DNA from: JAZGGS01 sp963764825
Lineage (GTDB): Bacteria; Bacteroidota; Ignavibacteria; Ignavibacteriales; Ignavibacteriaceae
DNA length: 64,000 nt
Reading direction: 5' to 3'
Assembly: GCA_963764825.1 (NCBI GenBank)
Contig: CAVXUA010000003.1
Location: forward strand, 186,001-250,000
Below, piece by piece: positions 29,509 to 39,291 of this stretch (position 1 is its first letter; the number at the start of each line of letters is the position of its first letter). Position numbers and translations under genes: made by a program. The notes under the pieces were generated by a model. The model did not search any database. It had not been told where the DNA came from and saw nothing but the letters and a program-made list of their open reading frames with translations.

Positions 29509-30887
29509 ATGGTAAATGAAGCTTCAATTAAGCAGTTTGGCGAGAGTTTACGTGGTGAAATTAGTGTTGCCAAATGATACCGGCTACGATGATACCAGAA
29601 AAGTTTACAATGGTATGATCGATAAAAAACCGGCAATGATTGCAAAGTGTGTTGACGTTGCAGATGTAGTAGCTGCTGTAAATTTTGGACGCGAAAATAA
29701 TATGTTGATTTCGATACGCGGAGGAGGTCATAATGCTGGTGGTTTGGGAATTTGTGATGATGGATTGGTAATTGATCTTTCTGCGAATAAATATACATTC
29801 GTGTGGATCCAAAATCAAACACGGTATAGAGTAGGCGGCGGAACTACCTGGGGAGATGTTGATCATGCTGGCTCATGCTTACGGGCTTGCAGTTCCTGCA
29901 GGAATTATTTCAACTACGGGAGTTGGAGGACTTGCTCTTGGTGGCGGTGTTGGCTACCTAAGCCGTAAATATGGTTTAACTATTGATAGTATTCTTGAAG
30001 TTGATATGGTTCTGGCTGATGGATCATTTGTTACAGCCAGTGCTAACGAGAATGAAGATCTATACTGGGCAATTCGAGGTGGCGGAGGTAATTTTGGGAT
30101 AATCACATCCTTTTTATTCCAGGGACATCCTGTACATACAAGCTTTGGCGGACCCACACTTTGGCATATTGATAAAACAGAACAGATTTTAAAATGGTAT
30201 AGAGATTTTATGGTAAATGCTGAGGAAGATCTGTATGGCTTTTTTGCTACATTAACTGTTCCCGGTCCACCTTTTCCTGAAGCATTGCATGGTAAAAAAA
30301 TGTGTGGAGTTGTTTGGAATTATTTAGGACCACATGAAAAAGCAGATGGAGTATTGAAATCAGCTCGTGATCTAAAACCTGATTTTGATAATGTGGGACC
30401 AATACCGCATCCAGCACTAAATAGTATGTTTGATGTTTTTTATCCTGCCGGATTACAATGGTATTGGAGAGCAGATTTCATAAAGGAAATTCCAGACGAA
30501 GCTGTTGCTGAGCATGTTAAATTCGGTGAAGCGCTTCCAACTCCTCATTCAACAATGCATCTTTATCCAATTAATGGTGCAGCACACAAAGTTGGTAAGA
30601 ATGATACTCCATGGGCTTACCGTGATGCAAATTGGGCGCAGGTAATAGTTGGTGTTGATCCGGATCCTGCTAACAATGAAAAAATTACTAAATGGACTAA
30701 AGATTACTACGATGCTATACATCCATATTCTGCTGGCGGAGCTTACATTAACTTTCTGATGGATGAAGGACAGGAAAGAGTTAAAGCATCTTACAAAGAT
30801 AATTATGATCGTCTTGCAAAAATTAAAAACAAGTATGATCCAAACAACTTATTCCGTGTTAATCAGAATATTAAACCGAAAGTTTAA
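29509..30887 (+). CDS. FAD-linked oxidase, berberine-bridge-enzyme-like (frameshifts)
   Basis: About 458 residues when rejoined near 29565, 29800 and 29865. The PCMH-type FAD domain contains SIRGGGHNAGG, whose His normally bonds covalently to FAD, and GGGTTWGDVDHAAHAYGLAVPAG. The second covalent site of bicovalent enzymes is not a Cys here (STTGVGGLALGGGVG), so a single FAD bond is likely. The BBE C-terminal signature YKDNYDRLAKIKNKYDPNNLF ends the chain. Substrates in this family are sugars, alcohols or alkaloids. AAGGAG before the ATG supports the start; a terminator follows. Confidence 0.85.
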
Positions 30888-30914
30888 AGTCTGTTAAAAT
30901 ATTTGGAACTGTAT

Positions 30915-30945
30915 CCCCTGCTTAATAACTAAGCAGGGGTTTTTT
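30915..30945 (+). terminator. Intrinsic terminator after the FAD-linked oxidase
   Basis: Perfect 10-bp stem CCCCTGCTTA / TAAGCAGGGG with a 5-nt loop, followed by six T. Confidence 0.92.
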
Positions 30946-31148
30946 ATATCTCATCAAAAATAAAGACTTCTTCAATTTTTGATTTTAAAGCTCTGGAAAT
31001 ATCAAAAGCTAACTTTAAGGAAGGATTATATTTTCCTTTTTCGAGAAACACAATTGTTTCCCTGCGTACATTAGCCATCTTTGCCAAATCGTTTTGTGTT
31101 AGATCATATTTAGCGCGAAATTCTTTAATCCTGTTTTTTTTTATTCAT
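30944..31148 (-). CDS. XRE-family helix-turn-helix regulator (homopolymer frameshift)
   Basis: About 67 residues. The start ATG AAT is followed by nine A; with eight A the frame reads NRIKEFRAKYDLTQNDLAKM, ANVRRETIVFLEKGKYNPSL and KLAFDISRALKSKIEEVFIF, a typical small Cro/CI-like regulator with the LTQNDLAKMANVRRETI helix-turn-helix. Its ATG overlaps the stop codon of the upstream membrane protein gene, so the two are coupled. A perfect 17-bp palindrome over their promoter is the likely binding site, implying autoregulation. Confidence 0.8.
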
Positions 31149-31554
31149 CTTTAATCCCACCAACGTTTAAAACCATTGTAAGCGCGATGAATATAAATGC
31201 CATTCCCATAATTCCGTATCCAAATAATAACCCGGTATGAACCGTTGAATTGTTGTGAACAAATAATATAGCAAGCCAAAGAAACAATGAAGCGAAGAAA
31301 GATTTGGAACCGGCTGAACGTACAATTTTTTTTGATAACTCATCATCTTCTGGCAATCCCAGCTGTTTGCTTTTAATTCTTTTTATACTGAAGAATATTC
31401 CAGTAATAAAAAGAATAACAATCGCCACAATAAAAATTATTTCTGAAGCAAAAAAACTAGAATCTTTTGGAGGATCTACTGTTTGAAAAATCCAGATTCC
31501 TGCGATTATAAGAACCATTGTTAGGGTAAAAACCGGAATAAAAATCTTTTTCAT
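31141..31554 (-). CDS. Four-helix membrane protein paired with the XRE regulator
   Basis: 137 residues with four predicted membrane helices (about 5-25, 37-57, 86-106, 110-130) and a short cytoplasmic loop, KRIKSKQLGLPEDDELSKKI. The DDELSKKIVRSAG segment resembles that of DUF2178-like membrane proteins that sit beside small XRE regulators in many bacteria and archaea. The function is unknown. AAGGAG precedes the ATG. It is the first gene of a two-gene operon under a palindromic operator. Confidence 0.75.
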   Translation of the reverse strand: MKKIFIPVFTLTMVLIIAGIWIFQTVDPPKDSSFFASEIIFIVAIVILFITGIFFSIKRIKSKQLGLPEDDELSKKIVRSAGSKSFFASLFLWLAILFVHNNSTVHTGLLFGYGIMGMAFIFIALTMVLNVGGIKDE

Positions 31555-31569
31555 GGCTAATTCTCCTTG

Positions 31570-31608
31570 TGTTATGTAATTCTAACATAAAGTTAGAATT
31601 ACATAACA
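31570..31608 (-). promoter_or_regulatory. 17-bp perfect palindromic operator
   Basis: TGTTATGTAATTCTAAC at 31570-31586 and its exact complement at 31592-31608, with a 5-nt spacer. It lies between the predicted promoter and the start codon of the membrane protein/XRE operon, and one arm covers the -10 element. This is the expected arrangement for autorepression by the XRE protein. Confidence 0.75.
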
Positions 31609-31618
31609 TCAAAGTCAA
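31590..31618 (-). promoter_or_regulatory. Promoter of the membrane protein/XRE operon
   Basis: On the minus strand: TTGACT (31613-31618), a 17-bp spacer, TAACTT (31590-31595). The sequence TAACTTTA also fits the Bacteroidota TAnnTTTG -7 element. It is overlapped by the palindromic operator. Confidence 0.6.
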
Positions 31619-31969
31619 GAGAAATTTGAAAAGGATATTTTTAGATATAAAAAATATTCGCTTTATTCAGTCCTGAGCATAAAGAGAACATTAATTCTAT
31701 AGCAAGCTAAATCTAGAATTTTATCTTGTGGAAAATTAAAAACCAGTCGACGATTATTTCGTGTTAAGACAAAATTAGCGATGAGCTGAATTCACGATAA
31801 TTGTTTTTATTCACTTCTTTACTAAAAACAAAACAAATAAAATATTAAACAGATGGTATTGAATTTGCAATATTAGTGCTTCAAGGTTTGAGTCGGGATA
31901 TAATTTAATATACACCGGGGAAGAACATTCTCCGGGTAAAATGTTACATTTAAATACAGGTGGTTGTAC
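31619..31969. other. Intergenic region, about 350 bp, no gene seen
   Basis: AT-rich region between the divergent XRE operon and a small hypothetical gene. Near 31915-31940 an imperfect CCGGGGA/TCTCCGG hairpin is visible. Nothing else can be supported. Confidence 0.4.
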
Positions 31970-32290
31970 ATGTCTTTAGCAACAATAAGTTTCTGGGAGG
32001 AAAATTATAATTCTTACGGAATTCCAGATACGATGCATAGCTATTTGGTTTCGGTGTTTGTAAACCAGATAATAGGAAGAGGGGATAAAATTGTAAAAAT
32101 AGTTCCGTTAACAGATGGCGCACCAACGCCGGAAAGCCATCACCCGTTTGTTGTAAGGAACACAACTACTGAAAAAGCTCTATTGAAGGCATTCAGTCTG
32201 CTTATGGCGATGCCAACATTGCAAGGAATGAATAATCACAAAAGTATTATGAGAAATAAAGACAGGGAACTGAAAATAATTCAGAATTAA
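31970..32290 (+). CDS. Small hypothetical protein
   Basis: 106 residues, not recognised. It starts at an ATG 8-9 bases after AGGTGG. The protein is soluble and mixed: SLATISFWEENYNSYGIPDTM, then VSVFVNQIIGRGDKIVKIVPL, then a SHHPFVVRNTTTEKALLKAF segment. The first half could form a small beta sheet and the second half a helix. Codon use resembles the neighbours, and a hairpin terminator lies 110 bp downstream, which supports expression. Confidence 0.55.
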   Translation: MSLATISFWEENYNSYGIPDTMHSYLVSVFVNQIIGRGDKIVKIVPLTDGAPTPESHHPFVVRNTTTEKALLKAFSLLMAMPTLQGMNNHKSIMRNKDRELKIIQN

Positions 32291-32399
32291 TATATTGCTG
32301 CTGAGTAATAAGTAATAGAAAATTTACTTTAATTGACATTATACCCAAAGAAACATACAGAATAAATAAAGTGCAGTTGTTGTTGATAACTCCCCGCTC

Positions 32400-32433
32400 A
32401 ACCCCCGCTTATGAAAATAGGTGGGGGTTTTTT
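32400..32433 (+). terminator. Probable intrinsic terminator
   Basis: AACCCCC and GGGGGTT pair around a 14-16 nt loop, followed by a T run. It lies between the small hypothetical gene and tRNA-Lys. Confidence 0.65.
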
Positions 32434-32457
32434 AATTAATTTTCTTAATTTTGCATC

Positions 32458-32530
32458 GCACCCTTAGCTCAGTTGGTAGAGCATCTGACTCTTAATCAGC
32501 AGGTCGCCGGTTCGAACCCGGCAGGGTGCA
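32458..32530 (+). tRNA. tRNA-Lys (anticodon CTT)
   Basis: 73-nt cloverleaf: acceptor GCACCCT / AGGGTGC, D arm TAGCTCAGTTGGTAGAGCA, anticodon loop CTCTTAA, T arm GCCGGTTCGAACCCGGC and discriminator A. CCA is not encoded. The outermost pair of the anticodon stem (T27-C43) is a mismatch. Confidence 0.97.
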
Positions 32531-32703
32531 CATTGTCCTTTACTTCTGGTCTATGGAGCTTTAACAACTCACCCCGTATTCTTTTCACACTCACCTTATT
32601 TAAATATCTATCAATAGCATTACAATGATCGTGTCCTACAAGTCGTCTCATAATTGTTGCTTCCATATCATACTTGCTTCGACAAAATTCAACACACCGT
32701 ATT
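32531..32703 (-). pseudogene. Possible remnant of a tyrosine-integrase C-terminus beside tRNA-Lys
   Basis: On the minus strand an open frame of nearly 60 codons, ending inside the tRNA, reads MEATIMRRLVGHDHCNAIDR and YLNKVSVKRIRGEL. The arrangement LVGH followed by D-R-Y-L resembles the end of phage-type integrases (LGH, then T-x-x-Y). Upstream there is a stop codon, and the conserved Arg-x-x-Arg catalytic part is missing. Location at the 3' end of a tRNA is the classic integration site. It could also be chance. Confidence 0.35.
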
Positions 32704-32827
32704 CATCTAAAAAATAATTTAAGTAATGCACAGCAATTTTTTATCATTAAAGCAATTTTGAATTGAGTATCTTCCCTTGGATTTCAAGAGAATAGCGCCT
32801 AATTTAAAAGTTTTATTATAATTGAAT

Positions 32828-33700
32828 ATGTCGCTCTATAAAGAATATAAATCATCTCTAAAAATTACAGCTGCGGAAGAATTCTTTGACCTTATTTTAT
32901 TCCGCCCACTAGCCTTTGTGTTTGTTAAAGGAATTTCTTCAACACGAATAACACCTAATCAACTTACGTTTGCAGGTACTTTATTTTACCTGGCAGCAGG
33001 AATATGTATATCAACCGGATCAATTGAAGCTGTTCTTGTAGCAGGATTACTGATTAGTATTGGCAACGTTTTAGACTGCGCTGACGGTCAGCTTGCAAGA
33101 GTGAAACAAGCGAGTTCTGAATATGGTAGAATATTTGATGGTATCGGCGATTATTTTTCAGCTTTTGCTTTGTTTATAGGGGTCGGTATTTGGGGAGGCA
33201 GTCAATCATACGATCCATTGATTTGGTGGATGATTGTGTTTGTTACTGGTGTGGCTTATGGTTGGCAGGCTTCACTTGTAGATTACTACCGCAACGAGTT
33301 TACTATGTATGTTGAAGGCGAACAAGATTTCACCTCAGACGAAATAGAGAAATCCAGGGTTAGCCTTAAAAAAATTAAAGATGTAAAAGGGAAAGGATTT
33401 AATAGATTTATGCTTTCGACCTACATCATTTATTCCAAATTTCAAACTAGAGTTCAGCCAAAACAAGTTATGATAGACAAAAATCTATCTGAGCAATATG
33501 TTAAGAGTAATTCATTCCTTCTTCGTTTATGGTGTCTTAACGGTACCGCCACGCCAAAATTTCTTTCGGTAATTTTTTGCTTCTTTAATAGGCTGGATCT
33601 TTTTATAGCGTACGTTCTAGTTATCGGTACTTTATGGTCCCTAATTCTTTTAGTATTGCAAAAGAGAGCTGAGAAAAAGATACTATTGGGCACTGTATGA
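32828..33700 (+). CDS. CDP-alcohol phosphatidyltransferase family protein
   Basis: Membrane enzyme of 290 residues that transfers a phospho-alcohol or a CMP-linked head group. The full catalytic motif D-G-x2-A-R-x8-G-x3-D-x3-D runs from Asp86 to Asp108 (DGQLARVKQASSEYG, RIFDGIGD). Several membrane helices flank it. The start is the ATG at 32828. It overlaps the LysE-like gene by ATGA and lies upstream of a 2-aminoethylphosphonate cluster that includes a cytidylyltransferase, so CMP-aminoethylphosphonate is a plausible substrate, giving a phosphonolipid or a decorated glycan. That link is inference from context. Confidence 0.85.
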   Translation: MSLYKEYKSSLKITAAEEFFDLILFRPLAFVFVKGISSTRITPNQLTFAGTLFYLAAGICISTGSIEAVLVAGLLISIGNVLDCADGQLARVKQASSEYGRIFDGIGDYFSAFALFIGVGIWGGSQSYDPLIWWMIVFVTGVAYGWQASLVDYYRNEFTMYVEGEQDFTSDEIEKSRVSLKKIKDVKGKGFNRFMLSTYIIYSKFQTRVQPKQVMIDKNLSEQYVKSNSFLLRLWCLNGTATPKFLSVIFCFFNRLDLFIAYVLVIGTLWSLILLVLQKRAEKKILLGTV

Positions 33701-34332
33701 TAATAGCGTTTGTGGTTGGATGTTTAATCGGGTTTTTAATTGCTATTCCGCCAGGTCCTGCAAGCATGGCAATGATAGCGAGGGGACTTGAGCATGGATT
33801 CAAATATGGTATTATGGTTGGATTTGGAGCTGCACTAAGCGAAGCATGCTACGCTGCACTTGGTTTTTTTGGAGTTGAACTTATCATTAATTCTGGCATA
33901 GAATACGTTTTACGAATTATTGGTATACTTTTAGTCCTAATATTAGGTATTCGACTCACCTTTTATTCCCAATCCTATAGTGCTACAAAAAAAGCAGGGC
34001 TGAAAAAAGTACAAAGAAGAAAATCATTTATAATGGGATTTATGATATCAATTGCCACACCAACTATTGGAGCCGGTTATCTTATTGCAGCAAATCTTGT
34101 CCACTCATATAATCTTTACGAATCTTCAAATCTTAATAGTATGATGGCAACATTAGGAGCCGGTTTAGGAGCTACTGCCTGGATGAGTACTCTTATGCTC
34201 CTTACCTCGAAGGTGAAACAAGCTGTTAATTCTAAAATATTAAATAGATTAGTAATAGGATCGGGTGTTCTGTTATTACTGTTCTCGTTATATATGATAA
34301 TTTCTATTTTTATTGATATCATGCAGAGTTAG
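33697..34332 (+). CDS. LysE-family exporter
   Basis: 211 residues with six predicted membrane helices and the family start VGCLIGFLIAIPPGPASMAMIARGL (ends: VGCLIGF, IARGL). LysE/RhtB proteins export amino acids or related compounds. It is translationally coupled to the CDP-alcohol transferase gene (4-bp overlap) and ends at a terminator, so these two form one operon just ahead of the phosphonate genes. Possible cargo includes aminoethylphosphonate or an amino acid; this is not shown by the sequence. Confidence 0.82.
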   Translation: MIIAFVVGCLIGFLIAIPPGPASMAMIARGLEHGFKYGIMVGFGAALSEACYAALGFFGVELIINSGIEYVLRIIGILLVLILGIRLTFYSQSYSATKKAGLKKVQRRKSFIMGFMISIATPTIGAGYLIAANLVHSYNLYESSNLNSMMATLGAGLGATAWMSTLMLLTSKVKQAVNSKILNRLVIGSGVLLLLFSLYMIISIFIDIMQS

Positions 34333-34359
34333 TGAGAAATTAATTTTGCAAAATAGATA

Positions 34360-34385
34360 ACTGATTTTAATCAGTAATTTTTTTG
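34360..34385 (+). terminator. Intrinsic terminator after the LysE-like gene
   Basis: ACTGAT / ATCAGT stem with a TTTA loop, followed by AA and seven T. Confidence 0.75.
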
Positions 34386-34502
34386 ATTTTATTTCTTCGT
34401 AATTTTAAATACGGAAATAGATTTTTCAGGATTCCCATTTTTAAGGTTCAGCTGGGTTGCTTTAATTTGGCTAGAGAGAGCTAATAAAATACAAGATTAA
34501 CA

Positions 34503-34520
34503 TAATCCATAAACGGATTA
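34503..34520. promoter_or_regulatory. Small inverted repeat upstream of pepM
   Basis: TAATCC (34503-34508) and GGATTA (34515-34520) with a 6-nt spacer, about 90 bp before the PEP mutase start. It is a possible operator half-site pair; with 6-bp arms it could be chance. Confidence 0.3.
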
Positions 34521-34611
34521 CATAAATGATGCCCACCAAATTAAATCCAGGCTGATTAATTCATTCACTGTGTTCTTCAACTTAAAAAATTTTTTTTGAA
34601 TAGGTAATAAG

Positions 34612-36230
34612 ATGATTAGCAAGAAAACAACTCAATTAAAAAATATGTTGCAAAGTCCCGAATTAGAGTTTCTAATGGAAGCTCACAACGGTTTATCAGC
34701 TAAGATTGTAGAGGAAGCTGGATTCAAGGGTATATGGGCGAGCGGGTTATCAATGAGCGCCTCAATTGGTGTGCGCGATAATAATGAAGCAAGCTGGACA
34801 CAAATTCTTGAAATAGTAGAATTTATGAGCGATGCGACTACAATTCCTATTTTAATAGATGGTGATACTGGATATGGGAATTTTAATAATATGCGTCGCC
34901 TTGTTAAAAAACTTGAACAGCGAAACATAGCAGGAGTTTGTGTTGAGGACAAATTATTTCCCAAAACAAACAGCTTCATTCGTGGTGATCAACAACCGCT
35001 TGCTGATATAGAAGAGTTTAGTGGAAAAATAAAAGCTGGAAAAGACAGTCAATCTGATGATGACTTTTGCATTATTGCCCGAGTGGAAGCTTTCATTGCT
35101 GGCTGGGGATTACAAGCGGCACTGGAACGTGCAAACGCTTATTACGAAGCAGGAGCAGACGCTGTTCTTATTCACAGTAAACGATCGAAGCCGGATGAAA
35201 TTATTTCATTTATGAAAGAGTGGGAAAACAGGTGCCCGGTTGTTATCGTGCCAACAAAATATTATTCAACTCCTACGCAAGTATTTAGAGATCTCAAGAT
35301 CAGTAATGTTATTTGGGCAAATCATCTTATGAGATCTGCCTTAAGTGTAATGCAAAAAACCGCAGCCAAAATTTTTGAAACAGAGTCAATTATAGAAGTT
35401 GAAGATACTATCGCACCAATTGTTGAAGTTTTCAGATTGCAAAATGATAGTGAACTACAGGAAGCCGAGAAACTTTATTTGAAATCGCCTGAAACTAAAG
35501 AGATGCAAGCAATTATTTTGGCAGCATCGCGGGGAGTAGAACTTGGCGAACTTACTGAGAGCATACCTAAAGCGATGTTAAAGATAAACGATAAACCACT
35601 GATTGAAAAAATGCTGGATTTGTTTTACGAGCGCAGCATAAAAAATATTTCAATAATCCGAGGATATAAAAAAGAGGCTCTAAACTTTCCGAACATTACT
35701 TACTTTGATAACGATAACTACGCTTCAACAGATGAATTAGAATCACTCAATTTTGCAAAAGAGAAAATTAAGGGTAATTGTATTATCTCTTATGGTGATA
35801 TTCTCTATAGGAAACATGTGCTAAGTGATTTAATGGATGAAGATGGAGACATTGTAATAGTAGCTGATACAAATGCCCAAAGAAGGCAATATGTAACTAA
35901 GAGCGATTTCGTCACTTGCTCAAGACCTTATACAAAAGAGTATGATGAAACACCGGTTTTTCTTGAATCAATTGAATTCAAAGAATTATAACCTGGTGAA
36001 AAATTTGATGCTGAATGGATAGGTGTTATGAGTCAAATGAAAGCGGTTCAATGGCAATCGCTGCTTCACTAAATGAATTATCAGGCAAACCAGATTTTAA
36101 TAAAATGAAGATGACCGATCTTCTGTCGGATTTAATTGCTAAAGGAATTAAAATCAAAGTCATCTATATCAATGGTCATTGGTTGGATATTGATAATTTG
36201 AAGGATCTCCCATTAAGCTCAAAGTATTAA
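34612..36230 (+). CDS. Phosphoenolpyruvate mutase fused to a nucleotidyltransferase-like domain (one frameshift)
   Basis: First step of phosphonate synthesis: rearranges PEP to phosphonopyruvate. Residues 1-290 form the isocitrate-lyase-like barrel with DGDTGYGN (Asp83, Asp85) and the diagnostic EDKLFPKTNS (112-121). From residue 298 a nucleotidyltransferase domain follows (MQAIILAASRG, LGELTESIPKAMLKINDKPL), in which the usual G-x-G-x-R loop is changed. The frame breaks near 36000-36040 and resumes to 36230, total about 538 residues. Phosphonopyruvate decarboxylase starts 27 bp downstream. Fusions of PEP mutase with such domains are known; whether this domain is active is open. Confidence 0.92.
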
Positions 36231-36257
36231 TATAAGTTAAATTATTTAGGATGATTT

Positions 36258-37416
36258 ATGATAAAAGCGAATGAATTTTTTAATCAGTGTTTAGAACGAG
36301 AATTTAATTTTTTTACAGGGACACCCTGCTCATATTTGAAGCCGCTTATAAATTACACTATTGATCACAAGGAATTTAATTTTATCGATGCTACAAATGA
36401 AGGAGATGCTGTTGCCATAGCCAGCGGAGTTACTATTGCAGGAGGACGGAGTGTTGTGATGTTTCAAAACTCCGGCCTAGGTAATGCTGTTAATCCATTA
36501 ACCTCTTTAGCCTATATTTTTCGTGTACCGCTTCTACTTATTGTTACTCATCGTGGTGAACCGGGTGGAGAAAAGGATGAACCGCAACATGAATTAATGG
36601 GTACTATAACAACGCAGATGCTTGAACACTATGCAAATTAAATGGGCTCATTTCCCCAATCAATCTGATGAAATTGAGAAGGTATTAAATACGGCAGATG
36701 ACTATTTAAAACGAGAGAGTAAGCCCTTTGCTTTAGTAATGAGCAAAAAAGATGTAGAAGGTTATACGCTTCAATCATCAAAAGAGAAATACTCATTTCA
36801 CTCTGAATTTAAACAAGAAGAACATTTTACGGTTCCTTACAATCAAAGACATACACGCAGCGAAGCTCTTAAAATCGTTAATAAAGTTACGGTGAAAGGT
36901 GCAGCAATAATTGCAACAACTGGTTACACAGGTCGCGAATTGTATGAAATCGAAGATCGTGAAAACCAATTATATATGGTTGGTTCCATGGGCTGTGCGT
37001 TGCCACTTGGATTTGGTATGGCTATTACTAAACCTAAACTAAAATTATATGTTGTAGATGGAGATGGTGCATTATTAATGCGAACAGGTACGATGGCAAC
37101 GGTTGGCGCTTATCAACCCGAAAATTTAATACACATTTTACTTGATAATGAAGTACATGAATCGACCGGCGGTCAAGGCACTGTTTCGGGTAGAGTATCG
37201 TTTTCAACAATCGCCAGGGGATTTGGATATAAGCACACATTTTCAAGTGATAAATTGGAAGAGTTTGAAGATCTATTAAGCTCAGCTTCTTCTCAAGATG
37301 GGCCAACATTTATTCATTTCAAAATTAAAAAAGGTACTTCAGGAAACCTTGGAAGACCTGTTATTACGCCAATACAGGTTAAGGAAAGATTGACACAGTA
37401 TCTTAATAAATATTAA
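36258..37416 (+). CDS. Phosphonopyruvate decarboxylase (one frameshift)
   Basis: Thiamine-diphosphate enzyme that makes phosphonoacetaldehyde irreversibly and so drives the PEP mutase step. The N-terminal half has FFTGTPCSYLKPLI, FIDATNEGDAVAIASG and HRGEPGGEKDEPQHELMG. A break near 36630 leads to the C-terminal half, which binds ThDP (VDGDGALLMRTGTMATVG, LLDNEVHESTGGQ). The rejoined product is about 385 residues, as usual. It lies between PEP mutase and the PntC-PhnW gene, all on one strand with short gaps. Confidence 0.93.
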
Positions 37417-37432
37417 CAAGAGCACTAACATT

Positions 37433-39291
37433 ATGAATCATGTAAGGCAAGCTGTGATTTTAGCTGCAGGTATGGGCTCACGGCTTAAGGGAATCATTGA
37501 AGAGAAACCTAAAGGATTTTTACAGTTAGGGAATAAACCCATCATTGAAGAATCAATCACAAAGCTAATTAGTATTGGTATTACAAAGATTGTTATTGTG
37601 ACCGGCTACCATTCTGAGTATTACGATAAGCTGAAAGAGAAATATCCGTTTGTTGTTACTATAAAAAACCAGGACTTTGATAAAACCGGAAGCATGTATT
37701 CTCTTTTTACAGCAAAGGAACTCATCGATAATGATTTCTTGCTATTAGAATCAGATTTGATTTATGAATATAAAGCGTTGCAAGTAATACAAAATTCTGT
37801 ATTTAGTAATTGCATACTGTTATCAGGCAGCACAGACTCAGGCGATGAGGTTTATGTTGGAATCCATGGGAACAGAATTATTAACTTATCAAAAAATCCC
37901 GGTGAGATAATAAAATTAGGTGGCGAATTAGTGGGTATCTCAAAAATATCTTACGATTTGTATAAAAAGATGGTTAAACAATCAGAAAAACAATTTAAAA
38001 GAATCAACAATATCAGTACGAGGATTGTTTGACTGATCTCTCAAACCATAAAGAAATTAACTACGAGCTTGTTGAAGATTTGGCATGGATAGAAATTGAC
38101 GATAAGAATCACTTTTTAAAAGCTAAAGAAAAAGTCTATCCCAAAGTTCAAAAAAGAGGTGCTGAATTAATCATTTCAAAGAGAACCAAGCGAAATGTAT
38201 TACTGAATCCGGGTCCTGCAACAACTACCGATACTGTTAAACACGCCATGGTTGTTGAGGATATTTGCCCAAGAGAAAAAGAATTTGGTGAACTTGTAGA
38301 AAGCATCAGGAAAGACCTTGTACGAATTGTACATGGTGAAGATTTGTACGAAACAGTTCTGTTTGCCAGTTCAGGTACAGGAGCAATGGAAGCGTGTCTT
38401 ACTTCTGTAATTCCAGGTAACAAATCCGTTTTGATTGTTAATAATGGTGCTTATGGTAAACGAATGCAGCAGATCTGTGAAAATTTCGGAGTGAGTAGAA
38501 TCGATTACAATATTGAATGGGGTGATCCAATTGATCCTGAAATTCTGAAATCTCTTATTAGAAAGCACAAAGATAAGATATCCCATCTTGCATTTGTTCA
38601 CCACGAAACTACAGTTGGGCTTCTAAATTCCCTTGATCTGATTTCCGAACTCGCAGTGAAATACAACATTGAAATAATAGTTGATGCAATGTCTTCATTT
38701 GCCGGAATCCCAATCAATGTGAAGGAATCAAACATTCAATATCTCATTTCATCTGCGAATAAATGTATCCAGGGAATGGCTGGGATCAGCTTTGTCATCT
38801 GCAATAAAGATTCATTATTAAAAACAAAAAACTACAGCAAGCGGAGTTTTTACTTTAATCTATATGATAACTACACATTTTTCTCAGAGCAGAACCAAAT
38901 GCAGTTTACCCCGCCCGTGCAAGTTTTATATGCACTGCGGCAGGCAATTAATGAATACTTCATTGAAACAGAAGAAGGCAGGGCAAGTCGTTACACTGAA
39001 TTATATAAAGTATTAAAAAACGGGCTGGAGAAATTAGGATTTAAGTTTCTTGTTGATGATAAATTTCACGCAAAGATTCTAACCTCGATTATTGAGCCGG
39101 AAGACGAAAATTATAATTTTACGGAAATGCACGATTACTTATTTGAGCGGGGCTTTACAATTTATCCGGGTAAAGGTGCAAAGCAAAACACTTTTCGTAT
39201 TGCAAACATGGGTGAAATCTATAAAGAGGACATCGAAAATTTCCTGGTTTGTTTGGAAGCATATATAAAGCTGAAGAATATTAAGTTATAA
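37433..39291 (+). CDS. Bifunctional 2-aminoethylphosphonate cytidylyltransferase / 2-aminoethylphosphonate-pyruvate transaminase (one frameshift)
   Basis: Residues 1-235 are a PntC-type nucleotidyltransferase with an intact loop AVILAAGMGSRL and EEKPKGFLQLGNKPI; it should activate aminoethylphosphonate with CTP. The frame breaks near 38000: the continuing frame reads QYQYEDCLTDLSNHKE and LVEDLAWIEIDDKNHF, the normal end of the PntC domain. The PhnW transaminase then follows (LLNPGPATTTDTV, ASSGTGAMEA, PLP lysine in SSANKCIQGMAG). The second half therefore has no start of its own, and the gene is a fusion of about 618 residues. PntC-PhnW fusions are known, for example in Treponema. PhnW supplies the amine. 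Confidence 0.9.
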
